A stretch of 64,000 nucleotides of DNA from Rahnella bonaserana (GCF_019049675.1 NZ_JAFMOW010000066.1:241615-305614); one strand, 5' to 3'; positions 8,788 through 18,550 are shown, counted from the first letter of the stretch. Notes: generated by a model not told the origin, from the letters alone. A program made the numbers and translations.

Positions 8788-10017
8788 ATGCTGAACAGCC
8801 GGGCCGAATCCTCAGGCCGCGCGTCCAGAAAGATGAAGCTTTCACTGATGGGGCCAGCTTTTATAGCCGCCATCGGTTACATCGATCCGGGCAACTTTGC
8901 GACTAATATTCAGGCCGGTGCCTCTTATGGCTATCAGTTGCTGTGGGTGGTGGTCTGGGCCAACGTCATGGCGATGTTGATCCAGCTGTTGTCTGCCAAA
9001 CTCGGTATTGCGACCGGTAAAAATCTCGCCGAACATATTCGCGACCGCTTCCCGCGCCCGGCCGTCTGGGCTTATTGGGTGCAGGCGGAAATCATCGCCA
9101 TGGCCACCGATCTGGCCGAATTCATTGGCGCCGCCATCGGCTTCAAATTGCTTCTCGGCGTCTCGCTGTTACAAGGCGCAGTGCTTACCGGGATTGCCAC
9201 CTTTATTATCCTCGGGCTGCAAAAACGCGGGCAAAAGCCGCTGGAACTGGTGATCGCCGGTTTACTGTTGTTTGTCGCAGCGGCTTATATTGTCGAATTG
9301 TTCTTCTCGCAGCCAAGCATGATGGCACTCGGTAAAGGGATGTTGATCCCCTCTCTGCCGACGGCGGATTCTGTCTATCTGGCCGCCGGTGTCCTCGGTG
9401 CGACCATCATGCCGCACGTCATTTATCTGCACTCATCGCTGACCCAGCGGGGCGGCAAGGCATCTAAAGCGCAGCGTTATTCTGCCACCAAGCTGGATGT
9501 CGGTATTGCCATGACCATTGCGGGTTTCGTGAATCTGGCAATGATGGCAACTGCTGCTGCCGCGTTCCATTTCAGCGGACACAGTGGCATCAGCGAACTC
9601 GATGAAGCTTATCTCACCCTGCAACCGCTGCTCGGTCACGCAGCTGCGACCACTTTTGGTCTGAGCCTGGTCGCTGCAGGCTTGTCTTCGACCGTTGTGG
9701 GCACGCTGGCTGGTCAGGTAGTGATGCAGGGCTTCGTGAAGTTCTACATTCCGCTGTGGGTGCGCCGCACAGTTACCATGATGCCGTCATTTATTGTGAT
9801 TTTGATGGGATTAGACGCCACGCGCATTCTGGTGATGAGTCAGGTATTGCTGAGTTTCGGGATTGCGCTGGCGCTGTTGCCGCTGCTGGCCTTTACCGGT
9901 AATCGCAGCCTGATGGGCGACATGGTCAACACCAAAACCGTGCAGTGGGCGGGACGGCTGATTGTGCTGATTGTCGTCAGCCTCAACCTTTATCTGCTGA
10001 TTGGCATGCTGAAATAG
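8788..10017 (+). CDS. mntH: Manganese transporter MntH (Nramp family)
   Basis: Proton-driven Mn2+ (and Fe2+) importer of the Nramp family. The 409 residues include about eleven membrane helices. The helix-1 metal-binding motif DPGN is present in [18 protein letters not shown] near residue 36. The helix-6 motif MPH appears as [17 protein letters not shown] near residue 210. A Fur-box-like palindrome directly upstream predicts iron-responsive control. The gene is divergent from nupC and convergent with ypeC, the same gene order as in E. coli. Confidence 0.97.
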   Translation: MLNSRAESSGRASRKMKLSLMGPAFIAAIGYIDPGNFATNIQAGASYGYQLLWVVVWANVMAMLIQLLSAKLGIATGKNLAEHIRDRFPRPAVWAYWVQAEIIAMATDLAEFIGAAIGFKLLLGVSLLQGAVLTGIATFIILGLQKRGQKPLELVIAGLLLFVAAAYIVELFFSQPSMMALGKGMLIPSLPTADSVYLAAGVLGATIMPHVIYLHSSLTQRGGKASKAQRYSATKLDVGIAMTIAGFVNLAMMATAAAAFHFSGHSGISELDEAYLTLQPLLGHAAATTFGLSLVAAGLSSTVVGTLAGQVVMQGFVKFYIPLWVRRTVTMMPSFIVILMGLDATRILVMSQVLLSFGIALALLPLLAFTGNRSLMGDMVNTKTVQWAGRLIVLIVVSLNLYLLIGMLK

Positions 10018-10040
10018 TGTCCTGAACAACGTCGGGCAAT

Positions 10041-10073
10041 AAAAAACGGGACAGTTTGCGCTGTCCCGTTTTT
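10041..10073 (+). terminator. Bidirectional terminator between mntH and ypeC
   Basis: The stem ACGGGACAG-tttgcg-CTGTCCCGT has A's on its left and T's on its right, so it can end both convergent genes. Confidence 0.9.
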
Positions 10074-10092
10074 GTTTCTGTCATTCGCTGGA

Positions 10093-10524
10093 TTAATGAC
10101 GGTGATCGCCATGCCAGCCATGATGATCATCATGACCGCGACCCCGGTCGTGTCCGTGACCGCGATCCGGCCCGCGTCCGTGATCATAATGCGGGCGGCC
10201 GTGATCTCCATGATAGCGGTGCGGCGGTGGCATCGGGCGACGCGGCGGATGGCGCTGATCCCACCAGCCCTGATCGCGCCAGCGGTAACCATCCCAGTAA
10301 TGACCACGTGGCCCACGATAACCATAATGGTGACCGCGGTAGCTATTCCACCAGCCAGGATTACGCCAGTCGTAGCCGTCCCAGTAATAACCCCGGTTAT
10401 CACGGTCTCCGATATTGATAGAAAGGCCCGGCGTATTCAGGCTAAAGCTGCTGGCCTGCACGGCAGGTACCGCGGCAGGGAGCAGGGCAAAAAACAATGT
10501 GGCGAATAATACTGGCTTTAACAT
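10093..10524 (-). CDS. ypeC: YpeC-like exported DUF2502 protein
   Basis: A 143-residue secreted protein of unknown function. A signal peptide with likely cleavage after residue 24 (PAVQASSF) is followed by a short segment containing GLSINIGDRDNRGYYWDGYDWR. This matches the DUF2502 region of E. coli YpeC. The rest is very rich in His, Gly, Arg, Trp, Tyr and Asp in repeated WW/YRGH/RGHDH patterns. The His/Asp-rich tail could bind metal, and placement next to mntH is conserved, but no function is established. It is longer than the E. coli protein (about 108 residues) because the low-complexity tail is expanded. Confidence 0.88.
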   Translation of the reverse strand: MLKPVLFATLFFALLPAAVPAVQASSFSLNTPGLSINIGDRDNRGYYWDGYDWRNPGWWNSYRGHHYGYRGPRGHYWDGYRWRDQGWWDQRHPPRRPMPPPHRYHGDHGRPHYDHGRGPDRGHGHDRGRGHDDHHGWHGDHRH

Positions 10525-10616
10525 GAGCGGCCCCAGATTCCTTATAATTTATGCTGACAGTTATAAGGTGAAGCGGACTCGGGTTCTATTGCTTACAATC
10601 CTGTTTTGAATGATTT

Positions 10617-10666
10617 ACGCGCCTTAACGGAAAGCTTACACACTCTCCATAAAGGCGCGTTTTTTG
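10617..10666 (+). terminator. Hairpin with T-tract in the ypeC-yghZ gap
   Basis: ACGCGCCTT and AAGGCGCGT form a 9-bp stem around a 26-nt loop, followed by TTTTTT on the plus strand. No plus-strand gene precedes it within 600 bp, so it may end a leftover or small transcript, or limit antisense transcription into the minus-strand reductase gene. Confidence 0.4.
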
Positions 10667-10683
10667 CTCATTCAGGTAAGCGT

Positions 10684-11673
10684 TTACACCAGAATGCTTT
10701 CGATTGATGCCAGCTCTTCAGCGCTGAACTGGCGGTTGGCAATCATGCCCACAGCATCATCAATCTGGCTGGTTTTACTGGCACCAATCAGCACGGAGGT
10801 CACGCGGTCGCCGCGCAGAACCCAGGCCAGCGCCATCTGTGAAAGTTTCTGACCGCGCGCCTGCGCAATATCATTTAGCTTACGCACTTTCTCCAGCTTT
10901 TCTTCCGTCAGCTGATCGGTGGTCAGGAATTTACTGTCGCTGGCAGCTCGTGAATCTTGCGGAATGCCCGCCAGATAACGGTCCGTCAGTACGCCGCCCG
11001 CCAGTGGCGAAAAGGCGATAGAACCCACGCCATTATCCGCCAGCGTATCCAGCAGATCGGCCTCCACCCAGCGCTCAAACATGGAGTATTTTGGCTGATG
11101 AATCAGGCACGGTGTACCAAGATCTTTCAGGATTTCAAAGGCTTTTTTAGCGCGGTCGGCCGGATAATTCGATAAACCGACGTACAGCGCTTTACCCTGA
11201 CGCACGATCAAATCCAGCGCTGCCATGGTTTCTTCCAGCGGCGTGTCCGGATCAGGACGGTGATGATAGAAAATATCCACGTACTCCAGACCCATGCGTT
11301 TCAGGCTCTGGTTAAGACTGGCGACCAGATATTTTTTCGAGCCCCAGTCACCGTAAGGGCCGTCCCACATGGTGTAACCAGCTTTGGAAGAGATGATCAG
11401 CTCATCGCGATAAGGCAGTAAATCTTCCTGCAGGATGCGGCCAAAATGCTGTTCCGCAGAGCCCGGAGGCGGGCCGTAGTTATTGGCGAGGTCGAAATGG
11501 GTGATCCCGTGGTCGAAAGCATGGCGGATCAGTTTCCGGCCATTCTCAAAATGGGCGTTATCGCCGAAGTTGTGCCACAGACCGAGTGAGACGACAGGCA
11601 GTTTTAAACCGCTCTGGCCGCAGCGACGGTATTCCATATTTTCGTAACGAGTTGGACTGGCTTGATACACCAT
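10684..11673 (-). CDS. yghZ: YghZ-like aldo-keto reductase (L-glyceraldehyde 3-phosphate reductase)
   Basis: NADPH-dependent aldo-keto reductase of the YghZ/Kv-beta-like group, which in E. coli reduces L-glyceraldehyde 3-phosphate and detoxifies methylglyoxal. The 329 residues show FDLANNYGPPPGSAEQHFG (catalytic Asp/Tyr), SSKAGYTMWDGPYGDWGSKKY (catalytic Lys), FYHHRPDPDTPLEETM, and the C-terminal cofactor stretch VLIGASKTSQIDD. I chose the ATG at 11673, which has AAGGAC upstream and starts MVYQASPTRYE like the family. A longer frame to 11760 lacks such support. It is divergent from ipdC. Confidence 0.92.
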   Translation of the reverse strand: MVYQASPTRYENMEYRRCGQSGLKLPVVSLGLWHNFGDNAHFENGRKLIRHAFDHGITHFDLANNYGPPPGSAEQHFGRILQEDLLPYRDELIISSKAGYTMWDGPYGDWGSKKYLVASLNQSLKRMGLEYVDIFYHHRPDPDTPLEETMAALDLIVRQGKALYVGLSNYPADRAKKAFEILKDLGTPCLIHQPKYSMFERWVEADLLDTLADNGVGSIAFSPLAGGVLTDRYLAGIPQDSRAASDSKFLTTDQLTEEKLEKVRKLNDIAQARGQKLSQMALAWVLRGDRVTSVLIGASKTSQIDDAVGMIANRQFSAEELASIESILV

Positions 11674-12001
11674 GTGAGTCCTTATAATAAATTCAGGAGT
11701 GAACAGAAGGTTATAAATGTCATAAAAAAACGATTTTAGTGTATGCGCTTTCACAAGCATTTCCAGCTATTCAGATCACATACGGAACAATCCTTAAGAC
11801 CAGGGCGGTTGATAACCGTGACTATTCTTCCTGCGTATTACCATAACTGCTGAATAAAATGCCCTGCGTTAATCCGGTGCAGGGCTGTAACTCTGCGTTT
11901 CCATCACCTGTTTCGGATAATAAATATCCTATTTTCCGAATTAGAGTAATACTTCAGTTAGTGGGATTAACTGTTTACTCTATTTTTAACAGAGGATCGT
12001 C
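11674..12001. other. yghZ-ipdC divergent intergenic region
   Basis: A 328-bp control region. It holds a candidate TyrR box (11886-11903). Just before it is a hairpin GCCCTGC...GCAGGGC (11861-11885) without a T-tract. The ipdC ribosome site AGAGGA ends the region. Confidence 0.6.
11886..11903 (+). promoter_or_regulatory. Candidate TyrR box upstream of ipdC
   Basis: TGTAAC-TCTGCG-TTTCCA matches the TyrR box TGTAAA-N6-TTTACA at 10 of 12 fixed positions. It lies about 100 bp before the ipdC start. TyrR is the known activator of ipdC in Enterobacter, where aromatic amino acids raise auxin synthesis. Confidence 0.55.
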
Positions 12002-13660
12002 ATGGCAAATGAATACACCGTAGGTGACTATCTCTTAGACCGCTTGTCATTTAGCGGGATCTCCGAACTGTTTGGCGTGCCGGGTGATTACAACCTGAAA
12101 TTCCTCGACAGCGTGATTAATCATCAGCAAATTACCTGGGTTGGCTGCACCAACGAATTAAATGCGGCTTATGGCGCAGATGGCTATGCGCGTACCAAAG
12201 GGATTGCGGCCTTGCTGACCACCTTTGGTGTCGGCGAGCTGAGTGCGCTGAACGGCATTGCCGGCAGTTATGCCGAATATGTGCCGGTGGTGCATATTGT
12301 GGGCGCACCGGCGCTGACGTCGCAGCGTAAAGGCGAATTGCTGCATCATACGCTGGGCGATGGTGAGTTTTGCCACTTTATGCGGATGTCAGAACCCGTC
12401 AGCGTGGCGCAGGCTTCCCTGACAACGGAAAATGCGCTGGCCGAAATTGACCGTGTCGTCGAAGAAGTGATGTACACCTCGCGTCCGGGTTATCTCTTAC
12501 TGCCAAGCGACGTTGCCGCGCTGCCGGTCAGCACCCGAGCGCATCCGTTACCAGCCAGGCAGCCGCCTTTCTCGCCTTCCTCTCTTGAAGCTTTTGTTGC
12601 CGCCGCTGAAAAGCAGCTGCGTGGCGCAAACCGTGTATCGTTACTGGCGGATTTTCTGGCAGATCGTTTCAACGTCAAAAAGGCGCTGGAACAATGGATG
12701 GAAGAAGTGCCGCTGGCGCACTCCACACTGCTGATGGGCAAAGGTTTATTCAACGAACAGCAGGCGCACTTTGCCGGAACATACTCGGGAGCCGCCAGCG
12801 CGCCCTCAACCAGAGACGCGATCGAAGGGGCGGATGTAGTGATTACCGTCGGCGTGAAATTCACTGACACCATCACGGCCGGTTTTACCCAACAGCTTCC
12901 GTCCGGTAAATGCATTGACCTCCAGCCCTTTTTTGCCCGTGCAGGCGACCAGATCTTCCACCAGTTGCCCCTGGAAAAAACGGTGAATGTGATGCACCGT
13001 CTGACTGCCGAACTGGGCTGCGGCTCAGCGCCTTACGCCGTTAAACGTAACGCTCTGCCTTTGTCGCACGATGCCAGCCTCGGGCAATATGCCTTCTGGC
13101 AACAGATTCAGGATTTTCTGCAACCTGGGGATGTGCTGGTCGCCGAACAGGGTACCGCCTGTTTCGGGGCGGCGGCGCTGAATCTGCCTGAAGATTGCCA
13201 GTTTATCGTCCAGCCGTTGTGGGGTTCTATTGGCTTCACGCTGCCCGCCGCATTTGGTGTGCAGATCGCCGTACCGGACCGCCGTGTGGTGCTGCTGATT
13301 GGCGACGGTTCTGCGCAACTGACCCTTCAGGGATTAGGTGCCGCCATCCGTTACGGTCTGCCGCCGATTGTTTTTGTGATTAATAACGACGGGTACACCG
13401 TCGAACGGGCGATCCACGGCGAAACCCAGCGTTATAACGACATCGCGCAGTGGAACTGGACGCAGTTCCCGGCAGCGTTTGGCGGCAAAGAGGTATTCAG
13501 CGCGCGGGCTGATTCGCCGCAGGCGTTGAAAGACGCGATAGAAAAGGCCACAGCACGACGGCAGATGGCCTGGATAGAAGTTGTTTTGCCGAAAATGGAT
13601 ATTCCAGAGCTGCTGAATTCCGTCACCAAATCGCTGGCGAAGCGTAACTCAGGGCAGTAA
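12002..13660 (+). CDS. ipdC: Indole-3-pyruvate decarboxylase
   Basis: Thiamine-diphosphate enzyme that decarboxylates indole-3-pyruvate to indole-3-acetaldehyde, the key step of the tryptophan-to-auxin route. It also acts on phenylpyruvate-type keto acids. The 552-residue length is right for IpdC. Visible residues are Asp29 in FGVPGDYNL, the cofactor-activating Glu52 in CTNELNAAYGADGYAR, the paired His in GELLHHTLGDGEF near 113, and the ThDP motif GDGSAQLTLQ...INNDGYTVE near 435-465. It is monocistronic, with a possible TyrR box upstream. It overlaps the convergent LysR gene by 12 bp. A pyruvate decarboxylase role is less likely, given closer resemblance to Enterobacter IpdC. Confidence 0.93.
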   Translation: MANEYTVGDYLLDRLSFSGISELFGVPGDYNLKFLDSVINHQQITWVGCTNELNAAYGADGYARTKGIAALLTTFGVGELSALNGIAGSYAEYVPVVHIVGAPALTSQRKGELLHHTLGDGEFCHFMRMSEPVSVAQASLTTENALAEIDRVVEEVMYTSRPGYLLLPSDVAALPVSTRAHPLPARQPPFSPSSLEAFVAAAEKQLRGANRVSLLADFLADRFNVKKALEQWMEEVPLAHSTLLMGKGLFNEQQAHFAGTYSGAASAPSTRDAIEGADVVITVGVKFTDTITAGFTQQLPSGKCIDLQPFFARAGDQIFHQLPLEKTVNVMHRLTAELGCGSAPYAVKRNALPLSHDASLGQYAFWQQIQDFLQPGDVLVAEQGTACFGAAALNLPEDCQFIVQPLWGSIGFTLPAAFGVQIAVPDRRVVLLIGDGSAQLTLQGLGAAIRYGLPPIVFVINNDGYTVERAIHGETQRYNDIAQWNWTQFPAAFGGKEVFSARADSPQALKDAIEKATARRQMAWIEVVLPKMDIPELLNSVTKSLAKRNSGQ

Positions 13661-14536
13661 ATCGGTTTCCGGTGATGGCGGGTCCGTCAGCTGGTCGATG
13701 AACCAGCAACCCGCCGGACCGGGCTGATTGTTTTTACTCCACACCGCATCCACCGATATCTGCTTCGGCCAGCCGCGCAGCGGCAGACTGACCAGTTTGT
13801 CATGTCCGAACTGTTTCACCAGCCAGTGCGGCAGCGTCGCCCAGCCAAATCCCTGTTCCGCCATTTCCAGCAGCATCAGATAACTGGGCGCTGACCAGAT
13901 TTGCCCCTGCGCCCTGGGCATTTCCCGGCGGCTGTAAGGCTGAAGGCAGAGCTGACGGAACGTGTGCAATTGCTCGGGTTGCAGGTCCGTCATTTTTGCC
14001 AGCGGGTGCCCGCGGCTGCAAAAAATCGACATATCCGTTTGCTCCGGCAGGCGCGCCACGCCGATATCAGGCGGATAACTCGCCTGCACTTCCACCATGC
14101 CGATATGCGCGCGGCCTGACTGCAACAGGTCGATGACGTCCTGATCTTCGGCAATCTGACACTCAAATTCAATATCCGGATACCGGCGTTCAAAACGGCG
14201 CAGCAGCGCTTCGTGATGGGTCGGCTGATAAGTATCTGAGAGCACAAATGTCAGGCGGGTTTCCACCTGTGTTGATAAACGTACCGCCAGTTCATCAAGC
14301 CTTTCGCTGGCGGCCAGAATGGCCTGAACGTGGCTTAACACGCGCTGTCCTGCAGGTGTCAGCACCGGATGCCGGCTCTGGCGGTCAAATAATGTGACAC
14401 CTAAATCCACCTCCAGATTGGCAATAGCGGTACTGACGGTGGACTGACTTTTGCGCAGTTTACGTGCCGCCGCAGAAAACGATCCGGCATCGGCAGCCTC
14501 GACAAAGGCTATCAGTGCTTCCGGGGAATAACGCAT
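13649..14536 (-). CDS. LysR-family regulator divergent from a PACE efflux gene
   Basis: A 295-residue LysR-type transcription factor. The N-terminal winged helix-turn-helix spans roughly residues 4-62 (AFVEAADAGSFSAAARKLRKSQSTVSTAIANLEVDLG), followed by the linker and a periplasmic-binding-like effector domain. I chose the ATG at 14536, which has GAGGA upstream, instead of the one at 14557. It is transcribed away from the PACE transporter across a 143-bp gap. This is the arrangement of the known AceR/AceI pair, so it probably controls that transporter. It overlaps the end of ipdC by 12 bp, but control of ipdC is not indicated by position. Confidence 0.9.
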   Translation of the reverse strand: MRYSPEALIAFVEAADAGSFSAAARKLRKSQSTVSTAIANLEVDLGVTLFDRQSRHPVLTPAGQRVLSHVQAILAASERLDELAVRLSTQVETRLTFVLSDTYQPTHHEALLRRFERRYPDIEFECQIAEDQDVIDLLQSGRAHIGMVEVQASYPPDIGVARLPEQTDMSIFCSRGHPLAKMTDLQPEQLHTFRQLCLQPYSRREMPRAQGQIWSAPSYLMLLEMAEQGFGWATLPHWLVKQFGHDKLVSLPLRGWPKQISVDAVWSKNNQPGPAGCWFIDQLTDPPSPETDLLP

Positions 14537-14679
14537 AAAAGGATCCTCTGATTTCAATCCATCTATTTTATCGATACTTCCTATCTTTTACCTATCTCAT
14601 TTAGTGATGATAATGGCCGCCTGTGACAGCCGTCACATAGCAATTCACGTAACAACAATCAGGAATCAGGCAGGTTTTT

Positions 14680-15153
14680 ATGTCTAAGCAAACACGGAAC
14701 ATCTCTCAGAAAACATTCGGCGAACGCATCTTCCATGCGGTAGGCTTTGAAACCCTCGCGGTGCTGATTTCGGCACCGACCGCGGCGTGGCTCCTCAATA
14801 AACCGGTCTGGGAAATGGGTGCTCTGGCTATCATGTTATCGACGACAGCGATGGTCTGGAACATCGTCTATAACAGCCTGTTTGACAAATTCTGGCCGGT
14901 TTCCCGTGTGGTGCGGACCTTTAAAATCCGCGTGGCGCACGCCCTGGGCTTCGAAGGCGGATTCATCATGATTGGTCTGCCGATTGCCGCGCTGTGGCTG
15001 GGTATCGGGCTGCTGGACGCCTTTATGCTGGAAATCGGGTTCTTCCTGTTCTTCCTGCCTTATACCGTGGCATACAACTGGGTTTACGACACACTCCGTC
15101 AGCGCTGGATGCACCGTCGTCTGGCTGCTGAGGATTGCCCGGCTAAACATTAA
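14680..15153 (+). CDS. PACE-family multidrug/biocide efflux transporter
   Basis: A 157-residue inner-membrane protein of the proteobacterial antimicrobial compound efflux (PACE) family. It contains two tandem bacterial transmembrane pair domains. The repeat is visible as ERIFHAVGFETLAVLISAP near residue 15 and KIRVAHALGFEGGFIMIGLP near residue 85. The first repeat carries the essential Glu and the second repeats it. Each half has two helices, and the family motif WN(I/W)VYN/YD occurs twice (VWNIVYNSLFDKFWP and AYNWVYDTLRQRWM). Known members export chlorhexidine, acriflavine or short-chain diamines. A divergent LysR gene is its likely regulator. A terminator follows. Confidence 0.92.
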   Translation: MSKQTRNISQKTFGERIFHAVGFETLAVLISAPTAAWLLNKPVWEMGALAIMLSTTAMVWNIVYNSLFDKFWPVSRVVRTFKIRVAHALGFEGGFIMIGLPIAALWLGIGLLDAFMLEIGFFLFFLPYTVAYNWVYDTLRQRWMHRRLAAEDCPAKH

Positions 15154-15180
15154 TTGGCATTGCCTTAAAGCAGCACAAGA

Positions 15181-15215
15181 AAGCCCGCCGACATTTTCTT
15201 TGTTCGCGGGCTTTT
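15181..15215 (+). terminator. Terminator after the PACE gene
   Basis: The stem AAGCCCGC and GCGGGCTT with a 17-nt loop ends in TTTTT. Confidence 0.85.
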
Positions 15216-15258
15216 TGTCGGTTATGGTTTTGGCATCCGGAAAATACAGGGTGTACAG

Positions 15259-15957
15259 ATGAAAACGTTAGGGCTGATTGGCGGCATGAGCTGGGAATCC
15301 ACCGTGCCGTATTACCGCATGATCAATGAACATGTAAAGCAGCAACTGGGCGGCCTGCATTCGGCCAAACTGTTTCTCTACAGCGTCGATTTTTATGAAA
15401 TCGAAAAGCTGCAAATGGCCGGTGACTGGCAGCAGGCGGGCGAGATCCTCGGTAACGCCGCGAATTCACTGGCGCGCGCTGGCGCTGACGTCATCGTCGT
15501 GTGTACTAACACCATGCATAAAGTGGCGGACGATATTGAACGTATCGGCGGCCTGCCGCTGTTGCATATCGCCGATGCGACGGCTGAAAAAATCAAAGGG
15601 CAGGGGCTGCGTAAAATCGGCCTGCTCGGCACCCGTTTCACTATGGAACAGGATTTCTATCGCGGACGTTTGCAGGAAAAGCATCAGATTGACGTGGTAA
15701 CGCCGGACGAAGCCGACCGGGCGATAGTCCACCGCATCATTTACGAAGAGCTGTGTCTGGGCATTATCAAGGACGATTCCCGCGAGGAGTATCGCCGGAT
15801 TATTGGCAAATTAGAACAGCAGGGCGTGGAAGGGATCATTTTGGGATGTACCGAAATCACCCTGCTGGTGGGGGCAGAAGACGCGCGCGTACCGGTATTC
15901 GACACCACCGCCATTCATGCGCTGGCGGCGGCGGAATTTGCTTTAGAACAGCATTAA
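15259..15957 (+). CDS. Aspartate/glutamate racemase family protein (YgeA-like)
   Basis: A cofactor-independent amino-acid racemase of the aspartate/glutamate racemase superfamily, 232 residues. It starts with the typical [15 protein letters not shown]. The two catalytic cysteines are present in VVCTNTMHK (Cys83) and [10 protein letters not shown] (near 197), so it should be active. E. coli YgeA, the closest match I recall, racemises several L-amino acids, homoserine among them, to supply D-amino acids. It stands alone and overlaps the convergent yfeO-like gene by 4 bp at the stop codons. Its exact substrate cannot be read from sequence. Confidence 0.92.
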   Translation: MKTLGLIGGMSWESTVPYYRMINEHVKQQLGGLHSAKLFLYSVDFYEIEKLQMAGDWQQAGEILGNAANSLARAGADVIVVCTNTMHKVADDIERIGGLPLLHIADATAEKIKGQGLRKIGLLGTRFTMEQDFYRGRLQEKHQIDVVTPDEADRAIVHRIIYEELCLGIIKDDSREEYRRIIGKLEQQGVEGIILGCTEITLLVGAEDARVPVFDTTAIHALAAAEFALEQH

Positions 15958-17216
15958 TCTTCTTCTGTAATCTGCCGGTTTAGCCGCTGTTTTGCGACCT
16001 GCATCAGCGGCTTACCGGCCAGCATCAGCCAGGCTGGCAGCATAACGATGCACAGCAACGGCAATAATTTCAGCCCCGGTACCACGGCGGCGGCCATAAA
16101 CAAACTGAGCCAGCCGTCGCGTGTGACCACCAGCACCATGCCCATTACCGCGCAGGACACCGTCACTGCCGCCGGCACATCCGGTGCGTACTGATGCAGC
16201 ATCAGGCCGAGCGATACCCCGACAAACACCGCCGGGAAAATGCGCCCGCCACGAAAACCACAGGCCGCCGCTACCACTAACGCCGCGAGTTTGGTCAGGG
16301 TGATGGCCAGCAACGGCCCCATCTCAAACAATGCGTTGGAATGCGCCAGTTCTTTCATTTCATCCAGCCCTTTGAACAGCGTGATTTCTCCGCCGATCAG
16401 TGCCAGCAAACCCAGCACAAAACCGCCAAGGCCGAGACGTAACATCGGATTCTGAATGGTATTGAACAGCCGGTGCATATGCGGGAACAGCCACACGGCG
16501 ATCATTCCCAGTGCGATGGCGATCAGCACCACGACGGAGCCGCTAAAAATGTCGATCAGGCTGGACGAATCATAAGATGGAATGCTAAGCGAGAAATCCG
16601 GCTGGAAAAACTGATCGGTCGTCAGCGCACCGGCACTGGCGGCAAGCAAGGGCGCAAACAGACGATCCCATAACGGGACATCTTTATTGGTACCGAGGGT
16701 TTGCGAGAAAATCAGCGCCGCCGCGACCGGCGTACCAAACAGTGCGCCAATAGTACCGGCCGCCGCCAGGATCACCCAGTCAGTGGTTGGCACTCCGGGC
16801 ATCAGACGTCCACCCAACCACGCTACCAGTGCGATATTAATCACTGCAATCGGATGTTCCGGCCCGAGGCTTACGCCACCGGCCAGCCCGAGCATCAGCG
16901 CCAGCGCAATTCCCGGTAATGCATTCACCGCCACAGGTGCGCCAATCAGCGATTCTGTGGCCGGATCCGGCCCCGCGTGGCCTGGCATATACTTGATAAG
17001 CGCGCCAACACCGATGCCGGTCAGCGTCAGCATAAACAGTGTCCAGCTGGCAGATTCCGTATTCACCTGTAAAACGGCAGGAATGTGCTGCCACAGCAGG
17101 TTTTGCAGAGCACCGGCAATGATCATCACGAAGACCAGAATCAGGCTTGACAGCACGCCGATAATGACCGCAGGCAGGGCGAAAGCCAGCATAATTCTGG
17201 CGCGGGGATGAAACAT
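15954..17216 (-). CDS. yfeO: YfeO-like ClC-family ion channel/antiporter
   Basis: A 420-residue inner-membrane protein of the voltage-gated chloride channel (ClC) superfamily. The ClC signature [14 protein letters not shown] stands near residue 113, in the position of GxGIPE-type sequences. [22 protein letters not shown] near 153 and [20 protein letters not shown] ([15 protein letters not shown]) near 318 match E. coli YfeO closely. Function is not established. Chloride/proton exchange or fluoride-type transport are family possibilities. It is divergent from glk, as in E. coli. Confidence 0.92.
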   Translation of the reverse strand: MFHPRARIMLAFALPAVIIGVLSSLILVFVMIIAGALQNLLWQHIPAVLQVNTESASWTLFMLTLTGIGVGALIKYMPGHAGPDPATESLIGAPVAVNALPGIALALMLGLAGGVSLGPEHPIAVINIALVAWLGGRLMPGVPTTDWVILAAAGTIGALFGTPVAAALIFSQTLGTNKDVPLWDRLFAPLLAASAGALTTDQFFQPDFSLSIPSYDSSSLIDIFSGSVVVLIAIALGMIAVWLFPHMHRLFNTIQNPMLRLGLGGFVLGLLALIGGEITLFKGLDEMKELAHSNALFEMGPLLAITLTKLAALVVAAACGFRGGRIFPAVFVGVSLGLMLHQYAPDVPAAVTVSCAVMGMVLVVTRDGWLSLFMAAAVVPGLKLLPLLCIVMLPAWLMLAGKPLMQVAKQRLNRQITEED

Positions 17217-17519
17217 GCAAGAATTTCCTTATTTATCGTTATCGCTTTGTTTGCCCTAATAGCTTAGATGAATCCTGGCAAAGTCTGTTTGCGGGCGCTC
17301 AACATTATTGTGTGTGACATGCCGCATAAATGTGCGCGGGTTTAAAACTGCGTTGCAGCGTATAGCAATTACCGCTATTTTGCCCACACGAAACTGTAAG
17401 CTTTGCCCCACGGGCGGGGTTTCGCCAGTCGCTTTAATTGATGAAGACAACTTACATCTGCGTGTCTGGCAGCGTACTCTTTAGCGCAGCATAACGAATT
17501 TACTTTTGCGGAGAATAAC
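17217..17519. other. yfeO-glk divergent intergenic region
   Basis: A 303-bp control region between divergent genes. A candidate sigma-70 promoter for glk is TTGCAG (17353-17358) and TATTTT (17376-17381) with 17-bp spacing, leaving a leader of about 130 nt. The sequence TTTTGCGGAGAATAAC just before glk holds its ribosome site. No clear Cra site was seen. Confidence 0.4.
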
Positions 17520-18485
17520 ATGACCAAATACTCCCTGGTGGGCGATGTCGGGGGCACTAACTGCCGTCTGGCGCTTTGTGCGCTGGACAGCGGCGAGATT
17601 TCGCAGGCGAAGACCTTCTCCGGGCTGGAATATGACAGCCTCGAAGCCACAGTCCGTGAGTATCTTACTGAGCAAAAACAGGAAATTGAAGATGCCTGCA
17701 TCGCCATTGCCTGCCCGATCACCGGCGACTGGGTGGCAATGACTAACCACACCTGGGCATTCTCCATTGCAGAAATGAAGAAAAGTTTAGGTCTGCAACA
17801 TCTGGAAGTGATCAACGATTTCACCGCCGTTTCTATGGCGATCCCGATGTTGAAAGAAGAGGATTTATTGCAGTTCGGCGGCAAAAAAGCGCAGGACGGA
17901 AAACCAGCAGTGATTTATGGCGCCGGTACCGGACTGGGTGTGGCGCATCTGATCCACGCCAACAAGCAGTGGCTTAGCCTGCCGGGCGAGGGGGGTCATG
18001 TTGATTTCGCACCAAACAGCGAAGAAGAAGACATTATTCTTGAGCAGCTGCGTACCGAAATGGGCCACGTGTCTGCCGAGCGCATTCTTTCCGGTCCGGG
18101 GCTGGTGAATCTTTATCGCGCCATTGTGAAATCTGACAAGCGCGTGCCGGAAAACTTCAAACCGAAAGACGTCACTGAGCTGGCACTGTCTGATGAAAAC
18201 GTCGATTGTCGCCGCGCGTTGTCCCTGTTTTGCGTGATTATGGGTCGTTTCGGCGGCAACCTGGCGCTGAACATGGGGACGTTTGGTGGTGTTTACATCG
18301 CCGGCGGCATCGTTCCGCGCTTCCTCGAATTCTTCAAAGCGTCCGGTTTCCGCGCCGCATTTGAAGATAAAGGCCGCTTCAAAGATTACCTGATGGATAT
18401 TCCGGTATTCCTGATCACGCACGATCAGCCAGGGCTGCTGGGTGCAGGTGCGTACTTACGTCAGTCAATTGGTATGACGATCTAA
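17520..18485 (+). CDS. glk: Glucokinase
   Basis: ATP-dependent cytoplasmic kinase that phosphorylates free glucose to glucose 6-phosphate, mostly glucose released inside the cell. The 321 residues equal the E. coli length. The phosphate-binding motif [14 protein letters not shown] is at residues 5-18. [18 protein letters not shown] (near 63) and [14 protein letters not shown] (near 97, catalytic Asp) bind the sugar. The second ATP motif is [12 protein letters not shown] near 137. [12 protein letters not shown] follows with the active-site Glu/His. It is monocistronic, and short repeats follow the stop codon. Confidence 0.98.
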   Translation: MTKYSLVGDVGGTNCRLALCALDSGEISQAKTFSGLEYDSLEATVREYLTEQKQEIEDACIAIACPITGDWVAMTNHTWAFSIAEMKKSLGLQHLEVINDFTAVSMAIPMLKEEDLLQFGGKKAQDGKPAVIYGAGTGLGVAHLIHANKQWLSLPGEGGHVDFAPNSEEEDIILEQLRTEMGHVSAERILSGPGLVNLYRAIVKSDKRVPENFKPKDVTELALSDENVDCRRALSLFCVIMGRFGGNLALNMGTFGGVYIAGGIVPRFLEFFKASGFRAAFEDKGRFKDYLMDIPVFLITHDQPGLLGAGAYLRQSIGMTI

Positions 18486-18490
18486 GTTTC

Positions 18491-18532
18491 TGCTGCTCTG
18501 CGTAGAGGATTTTGCTGCTCTGCTTAGAGGAT
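18491..18532 (+). repeat. Tandem 20-bp repeat, two copies
   Basis: TGCTGCTCTGCGTAGAGGAT is followed two bases later by the same sequence with one change (G to T at position 12). This gives a 22-bp period directly after glk. Each unit contains a short CTCT...AGAG inverted repeat. Confidence 0.8.
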
Positions 18533-18550
18533 GAGGTCTGGCTCGATCTG

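Noticed and set aside
10056..10509. Plus-strand frames over ypeC rich in Asp, Arg, Ile and Thr
   Set aside because: They are shadows of the low-complexity His/Gly/Arg-rich ypeC sequence.
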